64,000 nucleotides of DNA from Manis javanica. Its lineage: Eukaryota; Chordata; Mammalia; Pholidota; Manidae. Shown piece after piece: positions 56,851 to 64,000 of this stretch. Location: assembly GCF_040802235.1 (NCBI RefSeq), contig NC_133161.1, positions 107,153,001 to 107,217,000 on the forward strand, in the 5' to 3' direction. Numbering within the stretch: the stretch's first letter is position 1; each line of letters opens with the position of its first letter. The notes under the pieces are model-generated. The model was not told the DNA's origin. It made no database searches and was given only the letters and a program-made list of their open reading frames with translations. The position numbers and the translations under genes are program-made.

Positions 56851-58149
56851 TACCCCTAACCACTCAGCCTCCTCCCTCTCACCAATAACGTGGGAGTACA
56901 GATCTTGCTGTGGGTCGGTAGACAGTGTCGGTATCTGGCTGGGAGTATGGGTCAGTGTTCAGCTACGTGGGACAGTGTTGCTACGTGGCACGCAGATGTG
57001 TGTGTGTATGTGCTCTCAAAGGTGTGTTCAGGCAGTGCTCAATGAATTGACATAGCCAGTGGCATTAGTGCGTGGAGTCAGTACATGGTGTGTGTGTGGC
57101 AGCTGGTTTAAGACCATGTGTCTGTGTTAGATGTCACAGTTGTGGCTGAGTGTCTGTGGGCCTGTGTCCAGTTGTGTGTTAGTTGGTCATAAAGCTTTGT
57201 GGCTCTGAGGTACTCAAGCTAAGTCAGAGTGGCTGGCTAAGTATGAATTACATCTATTTTGGCACACGGGGGAAGCCCACAAATGCAAACAGCCTTCAGG
57301 TGGGTGTGCCTGTCTGCAGGTTGGCCTGTACCCACCCAGGTTAGCCAGGCCCGGGCCAGGGCCCAGCTAATCTCCCGCAGCCAGGAGGTGCTCCTCCCAC
57401 CCCACCCTGAGCCTGCTGCAACTTCTAAACAAGCCTGCCCAAGTCTCTCATCTCAGCCTGCACCCATGCCCCAAGGTTTTGGGGGAACCCAGGTCTGTGA
57501 CTCACCACCTGCTTCCCCCACTTCCAGGAAGTCCCCAACCAACCTGGAGCCACTGAATCAGCAGGCCCCAAAGGCAAGGCCATGAGGGCCCAGCAGTCTG
57601 TCCTCCTAAAAACAGGGAGGCCAGGGCTGGTGGGGACGTTACTTTCTGGGGTGGGGGAGCAGAGGCCAGAAGGAAAAGGATCTACCACTTTCTGATTGGC
57701 CCCCTTCTGGGCAGCCTTGTTGTGGGGAGCCCAGGCAGAGCAGGGCAACAGGAAGGAAAGTCAGTAGAGGGGGCAGGACTCTCCAGGAGCAAATACAGGG
57801 GAATCCACCAGGGCCCAGCTGCAGCGGGTGTGGAAGGGAGGCTGAGAAGGCAGCCTGGGCATGTCCAGATGGCGCACTGTGCGGGGAGCTCTGGGGCTGG
57901 AAGGGGGCCTGGGGGAGGGTACTCGGGTGTCCTCAGATCCTCCAGGGGCTCCTTACTCAGGGGCCCCAAGCCCTCTGACCCTAGACTCAGATCTTCATCC
58001 AGTAGCGCCGTCCTGGAGCCTTAGCTGCCCGACTATTCCCTTCCGGGTTCCCCCCAGGGTGCCCTCCCCTCAGGAGAGACCCTCGTCTGTGCTCCCGACC
58101 TTTCTGAGCACTCCTCATCCTCTCCCCTCCAGGACTGTTGCCTATCACC

Positions 58150-58380
58150 ACCGGCCCCCGACACCCCTAGCCCCAGCGCCACGCCCGCCCCCACGGCCGT
58201 CACGGTCAGCAGCACCAGCAGGTTGGCGCGAAGGCAGCGGCGCAGCTGGTCGCGGGAACCGCAACAGCCACCTCCCGCCGCGCCCGTGTCCTCTGTGGGG
58301 ACCAACTCCGGGACATCGTTAGCGGTGGGCTCCGCCGCCGCGAGCACCTTGGGGTCTCCCTTAGGTGGATGAGCCATCAT
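58150..58380 (-). pseudogene. SLC1A5-like: Copy B exon 1 remnant
   Basis: 231 bp from [11 protein letters not shown] to [11 protein letters not shown]. The deletion junction is at 58,149/58,150, where TATCACC of intron 1 meets ACCGGCCC of the exon. Without a donor, translation would run on to TAA near 58,033. Confidence 0.9.
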
Positions 58381-59230
58381 GACGGACGCCTTGGGGCTCC
58401 CCAGCGCCCGGAAGCTGGGAGTTTGGACGTACACGTTCCTCAGAACTGAACCGAGTTACAGAGCCTAGAGGCGGGAACTCGGGAGGGTTCCCTGGAGTGG
58501 TGAGTTCGCAGCTCCTAAGTTCCTTGGCCCTTGGGAGCTGGAGTGCCTGGGACTGCTAGGCTGGACGCTGGGGCTCTGATCTTCCAGACTGTGTCCGGTG
58601 CCCCAAAGCTGTGACTTGGGAACCCCTGGGTTTTCCTGGGCGTCAGGCACACAGGAGTTTCTCAGGCTGGAACCTGGAGTCCTTGAATGCTGAAGAAGGT
58701 GTCCCCACGGCGGCGATCTTCAAGAGGTCCTGGTGGCGCACACACGGGACCCCTGGATCTGGAAGGCGGCGACCGAGGGTGCCTGGGTCCTGGACACCAA
58801 GGGCTCTGGAGGGTTGGCGCAGCCCCGGGAAATGGCGAGCCAATTCCCTGGGGCCAGGAGGGCAAATCCAGGCCGCTGGGTGCGGAAGGCGGCGGTCCGG
58901 GATCCCAGAAGACAACAGCTATTAGGCCAAAGGGAACCTGCTGCGCGCTCCGCGCGGCTCTGAGCGAAGTTGGCGGAACCTACAGGGATTAAGGGCAGGG
59001 GTGAGGTTTGAGAAAGTGTGTGTGTGTGGGGGGGGGTGCTGGCCGAGGGCGCTGATTGGCTGCAGCGTGTTTGGTGGGCCTCCTCCCACTCCTGCGACCG
59101 AGGGGCGCGGCCCGGGTGAGGGTGGAACCCGGGCGAGGAGTTGGGCAGACGCTTCTCCCCGCCAAAGGAATTGGGCGGATTGGGGCTGCTAAACTGCAAC
59201 TAAACCCAATCCCAGGGGTGTCCACAAAGT
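58150..59230. promoter_or_regulatory. CpG-rich promoter region, copy B
   Basis: The CpG-rich sequence upstream of the start codon is kept with indels. On the gene strand the CCAAT box at 59,055-59,059 and the paired CCAAT/GC-box block near 59,169-59,182 are conserved with copy A. The promoter could therefore still be active although exon 1 is broken. Confidence 0.6.
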
Positions 59231-60294
59231 GCAAGTGATCCGCCGGTGCTTAATTTGGAAACCTGCTCCTACTGGAACTCCTCCCTGAGTTCCATCTTCT
59301 GTCTCATTTCGGATTTGAATTTCTCTATAGTAAAACGCAGATTAAAAGGCTCATCCCTCGCATGACTGGTGTAAGATTTAAGTGAGATGCAGTTATTAAT
59401 TTTAAAATGTTAATAATTTTTAAGTAAGTGTTCCCAATTCGGACTCTGACTCATCAATTAATGGCAGTTGTTATATTTGTGATTGTAATCCACTTCGCCC
59501 AAGGCACCCAATTGGCAATTCAGCCATTAAAAATTATAATTTAAATTAATGACTGTGCTAATACATTTACAAATGCTTTCACCGAACATTTCTTCTATAG
59601 TTCATTACAAAAATTTTCAAATGTACACAAAACTGTGAAGTTTTTACAGCACCCATTTACCTTCCTCCTAGAGCTTACAATTACTGCATCATATACTTCT
59701 ATATCGTACTTCCATCCATTGATCTCTCTGTCCATTCACCTTTTTTTGATGAATGCCAAAGTAAGTTGCACACATCAGTGTGCTTTCCCTCTAAACACAT
59801 TGCCCCATGTGCGTTTATTAATCAGAGCTCAATATTTGCACAGAGTTCTTTACTCTTTTCAGGTAAAATTTACATACAATAAAATGCAAAAATCTTAAGT
59901 GCCTTTTGCTGATTTTTGACAAATGTATTTGGGTAATTTCACTGGAATCTTCATAACTTCTAGGTGAGGTTGGGCCTGATATTATATCCATTCTCCAGAT
60001 GGGTAAAACTGACCAGAGGAACCTTTGGGGGTTTACAGCCAAAGGAAGTCACTTGAGGCCACATCTGGGGAGGTTGGGAGTTGCACAACTCCCTGCTGAG
60101 GCCCTAACCCTACCTGCAGGGCTGCCTCCCTAAATCCTTTTTGGTCACTTGTTGTTTCCAGTGAATCAATCATGACTCCCTGCTCTGCATAGCAGTGCTG
60201 AAATCCTACTTCCTTCCCCACCAGTCCTGTTATCTGACAACATTTCAGGTTTTCACACTTGCTCCAAGATTAGAGATAACGATAACCTGAGAAA
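59231..60294. other. Upstream flank of copy B
   Basis: Counterpart of 36,081-37,134. No gene; an ancient repeat lies at about 59,630-59,900. Confidence 0.4.
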
Positions 60295-60450
60295 CTTACT
60301 CCTGCAGCAGCTATGGGGCCTCAGGCAAGCCACAACCTCAGTGAGCCTCAGTTTCCATATCTGTAGAGTGGGAGGAAGAATAATAGAGCAAAACTCCTTG
60401 GGTGTTGTGTAGATCAAATGAGATATGCTCAAAACATTCAGGCAGGGTAC
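60295..60450 (+). repeat. MIR element, unit B upstream flank
   Basis: Counterpart of 37,135-37,300. Confidence 0.75.
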
Positions 60451-63400
60451 AGGGTAGCCCTTAATAAAGTTAAGCAGTACTGCTAAGATGACTGCTATTA
60501 TCGTTGTTATTGAAGAATATGGTTGAGGCCCGGACCAGCTCCAGACACTGCTGGGCCCTAGTGGTGAGCTTTCCCTCCTGGTCACTGCCAGTCCGAGACC
60601 TTCTGAAAGGAGTTTGAGAGCTTGTGGTGACTCCCTGTAGAAGCTGAGGCATCAAGAGCAGGCCGCAGCCCTGAAGACCTCCTGTGTCTCTCAGATACTC
60701 TCCCCTCCCAAATCCACCCATTCTTAACACCACCCACCTCTATCCCACACTGAATTCTGAAGCCATATTCATTCAACAAACTCTTGTTAAAGCCTAGTGT
60801 GCTTGGTTCTCTGCTGGACACTAAGAGTGTGGGCCCTAGAGCCGTAAAGACATGGGTGCAGATCCCGGCTCCACCCCTTCACAGCCTAACATCAGTTCCA
60901 TTTGTCTTAGAGTCAAAATGAGCATAAAAATTTGATCATGCACGCTGTGACCCTGGATACAAAATATGAGGGCACAATTCCTGAGTATTCCTCCATTCTC
61001 TAAATATTTCTTGAGCACTTACTAAAGGCCAAGTGCTTTCCAAGGTGCTGGGGATTCAGCAGTGAGAGGAAGAAAAAGAAAAGAAAGACAAAGCTCCTTG
61101 CCAGCCTTCTAGTGAGAAGACACAAGGAGATGAACTGGGGTTGTCAGGTGGTGTAAGTTCTGGAGAAAGCTCAGGCGTTGCATGAAAGAGAGAGATGGGC
61201 CACTTTGAGGAGGTAACATTTGCAGTGAGACCTGAATGACAGGAAGGAGCCCACTGGTACAGTATGGGAAGAAAATTACAGTGACAGCAAAGAGCAGTTT
61301 CAAAGCTGTCAGCCAGCAATAGGATGGGCCCCCCCCCCCCCCCCCGTTTGAAGTGCTGTTTGGTGTTATCTCCACTAAGCCTTGGGACCTCACTCTCCCA
61401 TTTAACAGATTTGGTAGCAGAAAGGGGTAATGAGGGTGGTGGTAGCCCAGAACCTCTACCTGGCCAGTAGATTTGAACTCAGGTATCTGTGGTCCTGGTC
61501 CATGCTGTGAACGCCTATTGGTTACCATCGCAACCCCTGCATTTGGCTCCTTCCCACATACAGACATTTCCTTCAATGGACCATCATTTATTCTGAGCAC
61601 AAATGGGTGGTGCCAGGGACCCAGTGGTGTCCAAGACAGACCCATCCCCAGAGAGTAATGATGCAGAGTGAACAGGGCTGGGAGAGTGGAACGAGGGAGG
61701 GATGTTTGACTTGGCCTGGGGTTCAGGGAGGGCTTCCTGGAAGAGGAGGCATTACAGCTGGGATAGGGAGGGATTAGACCAAGCCCAGAAATGTGTATTC
61801 CAGGCAAAGAGAACACTACAGGCAACAGTCCAGAGTTTAGAAGAGCCTGGAATGTTCCCAAGATCTAACCTAGTCACCCCCACCCGCTGAGTGGCCCCGG
61901 CATCTTCCCTCAGAATAAAGTCCAAACGCTTCAACTAGGCACCTGTCTGTTTCACTAATTCATTCCCTCAATCATTTAACAAACCACATCCACAGAACAA
62001 AGTGCTGAGAGACGTCAGATGGAATGAGACAGATGTGGAACTGGGCTGAGGGCCCGTTTCAGTAATAAATCAGGTGGTCAGAAAATACTGTTAGGGAGGA
62101 AAACTTAAGGTTCAGGAAGTGTATAGGACAGGGCACCTTACCGTCTATGGGGACAAACAGATGAATATGTAGCAGCTTCTGTTTCAAATGCTCTGAGTGT
62201 CTCTACAAGAATACATAGACCCTGCCCAAAGTGCTTCCTTCAAAGAGGAAAGCTGTGGCTTTGCAGTTTGCTCAACTGTGAAATGGGAATAGTCGTAGTG
62301 TCTGCCTCAGAGATCATGGGAAGTGAACCAAGTTTTTGTGTGTTAAGTAACTGCAGTGGTGCCTGGAAAACCACAGAGTCAGGGTGCCTTCGGCAGTGAA
62401 GACTTTTTGAGATCAACATTTTATCTAAAATAAAATCAAAAAGGCCTTTTTCATACTTTCCCTCAGACACAGACTTGGGCTCCCCTCCCAGGAGTGTTCA
62501 AGTCCCAGGGCCCACAGGGCACAGGGAGCCTGAGAGGCACCAGGTGGGCCCCAGCAACTGATTTCAGGGCTTGCAGTAGCAGGTGGCCTGGCTTGGGGCA
62601 GGGAAGCTTCTGGCAACCCTCCCAGTGATCAAGGCCCCAGGGTATGAAGAAGCAGCCCAGGCAGGGAGGAGAGGTGCAAGGAGGAGGCTGCAGGTTTCAG
62701 GGACTCCTGAATCCCAGAACCTGCAGAGAGTGTGGGATGGATCTGGGCCAAGAGGTCAGCCTTTGGGGTATGGTCCCAGATTGGCCAGGAGTGTCCCACC
62801 CCCTGCCCTCCTCAGGTTTAGAGAAGAAAATATACCAACTGGTCTCAGCCAGCTGTCCTCCCACTCAGTCAAACCTCCTACCCAGATTCAGATTTCATCA
62901 TTGGAAAAAAAGAAGAAAAGGCCTGGGGCTCTGGGAAAAAGGTGAGAAGAGGTGAGAAGGACCATAGGAGGCTGGACTGAGCAGTGGGAAATCTGGGCTC
63001 CACAAAACAGAAAGGCCCTTCCTGGCCTCAATTTCCCACCTGTGAAATGGGTATCATTCTGGAGGGTGTCCTCCTGGAGAAGACTGGTATCTGACAACAG
63101 ATGGGGACTGAGCAATGCCCAGGCCTTCAGCCTTCTCCATCAGACCTGTGATCAGGAGCCCCCAGAGGATACGGCCTCTCCTCCTCCCTCAGATGTGCAT
63201 CCGTGTGTTCAGCAAATCTTTTCTGAGTACCTTCTGTCTGCCCAGTCCTGCACTGGGTGGTACTGGGAACCTAGCTGTGACTGAAACTGAACTAACTCCT
63301 GCCACCCTGGGCTCATAGTCCAGTGAGGCGCAGACAGAGATGACCCACAGAAGGGTTGTGAGGGAGGAGCTCAGAGGGGAAGCCCAGCCTGGGAAGAGAG

Positions 63401-64000
63401 GTCAAGGAGGGCTTCCTGGAAGAAGGGGTATCTCAGCTACATTTTGAAGGATGTCAGAACTGATCAGTGAAAGGAAGAGGAACAGGGTATATGCAGAGGA
63501 CACAGGTGAGAAATGCATGAAACCAAGAATAGTCCCATTTGGTTGGAGAGGAAAATTCAAGGGGAAATCTGCCAAGAAATGAGGCCAGTGTGGTGGGGAT
63601 GGGCCAGATCAGGTACGTGAAATAAAAAGGCTGAAGTTAAAACCATTCTCTGAACATGTTTTACCAAAGTGCCCGGCCCTGTGGTGGGTCCTGCTGGGGT
63701 TACAGTGATGGCCAAGGGGGGCTCTGCCCTGTCCTCTCATAGTTCATCACCTGTGTCACTGTTTCTCAAACTTCCTGTCTCACAGCTCCCTTTGCATGTT
63801 TGAATGCAGATTCCTGGGCTCCCAGGCTACTTCGAAATGGAGGGAAGTAAATTCGGACCACCTGCCGAGTAGGAGAGGAGAATGGGAATATTGGTGAACA
63901 TCCCTAGAGGCGGTCACACTTTGCTGATTGTAGAATTCTGCTCCTTTGATCAGAGTCCAGGGGTTCTTAGTACACTCTGGTCACCTATATTTTCAAACTT
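60451..64000. other. Unit B upstream flank without recognised gene
   Basis: Counterpart of 37,301-40,828. MIR-like text at 60,775-60,900, a homopolymer C run at 61,329-61,345 and the low-divergence patch at 62,604-62,850. No gene seen. Confidence 0.4.
61329..61345. repeat. Homopolymer C run
   Basis: 17 consecutive C where unit A (about 38,190) has ordinary sequence (GGGGCTTCCTGCCCTG). It is either a unit B mutation or a sequencing/assembly artefact. Confidence 0.8.

Larger units (their letters stand above)
49672..58380 (-). pseudogene. SLC1A5-like: SLC1A5 (ASCT2)-like transporter, copy B, exon 1 mostly deleted
   Basis: Paralogue of copy A. Exon 1 keeps the start and about 77 codons (58,380-58,150) up to the GVSGAGG end of TM1, then runs into intron sequence, because about 589 bp including TM2, TM3 and the splice donor are gone. 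Exons 2-7 are open with consensus splice sites and the same lengths as in copy A (43, 48, 167, 234, 192 and 135 bp). Exon 8 stops at TGA directly after DRTES. The full-length transporter cannot be made. A transcript starting downstream of exon 1 could still encode hairpin 1 to TM8, as do the shorter human SLC1A5 isoforms. It shares NKDG and FRTAS with copy A but has Arg at the Cys467 position. Confidence 0.85.
44517..64000. repeat. Tandem segmental duplication, unit B (continues beyond the window)
   Basis: Collinear with 21,225-40,828. Unit B differs by the exon 1 deletion, an extra L1 3' end (48,613-49,096), small tandem duplications (46,303-46,372 and 53,628-53,705) and many point changes. 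Confidence 0.9.

Overview
This is a window of a placental mammal genome. It has introns with GT/AG splice sites, several generations of LINE-1, MIR repeats, a MaLR-type (MLT1-like) LTR, endogenous retrovirus pieces, and one recognisable multi-exon gene family. I see no Alu, B1/B2, ruminant Bov or carnivore SINEs; the only young mobile elements are L1 and ERV-derived. That suits a lineage without a dominant young SINE, such as pangolins, but the species is an inference. Family assignments, splice sites and copy comparisons were made by eye.

Layout. 1-21.2 kb is mostly transposable elements. A young L1 cut by the window edge (1-4.3 kb) carries a full-length open ORF2. It is followed by a poly(A)-tailed ERV-derived retroposon (4.3-6.1 kb), an older near-full-length L1 on the minus strand (6.86-12.64 kb), an MLT1-like LTR (about 12.7-13.1 kb), and a second near-full-length plus-strand L1 with broken ORFs and a repeat-bearing 5' UTR (about 14.9-21.2 kb). 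From about 21.2 kb to the end lies a tandem segmental duplication with a period of roughly 23.2-23.3 kb: unit A from 21225, unit B from 44517 past the window end. An ERV LTR-type element (41.6-43.5 kb) lies between the gene copies.

Each unit holds a minus-strand gene closely related to SLC1A5 (ASCT2, the sodium-dependent neutral amino acid exchanger). Copy A (25958-35276) has all eight exons in frame with consensus splice sites and predicts 505 residues against 541 in human. Copy B lost most of exon 1 to a clean deletion of about 589 bp, but exons 2-7 are open and exactly the same lengths as in copy A. Both copies share substitutions at positions that are nearly invariant in the family: NMDG reads NKDG, and a hairpin-1 glycine is arginine. 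They differ at the substrate-specificity position in TM8 (Ile in A, Arg in B, Cys in human). Both carry early stops in exon 8. The locus therefore looks like a diverged, partly decayed SLC1A5 paralogue pair rather than ordinary SLC1A5. Possible N-terminally short transcripts starting in intron 1, patches of very low inter-copy divergence, and a duplication edge lying exactly at an L1 poly(A) tail are the most unusual aspects.
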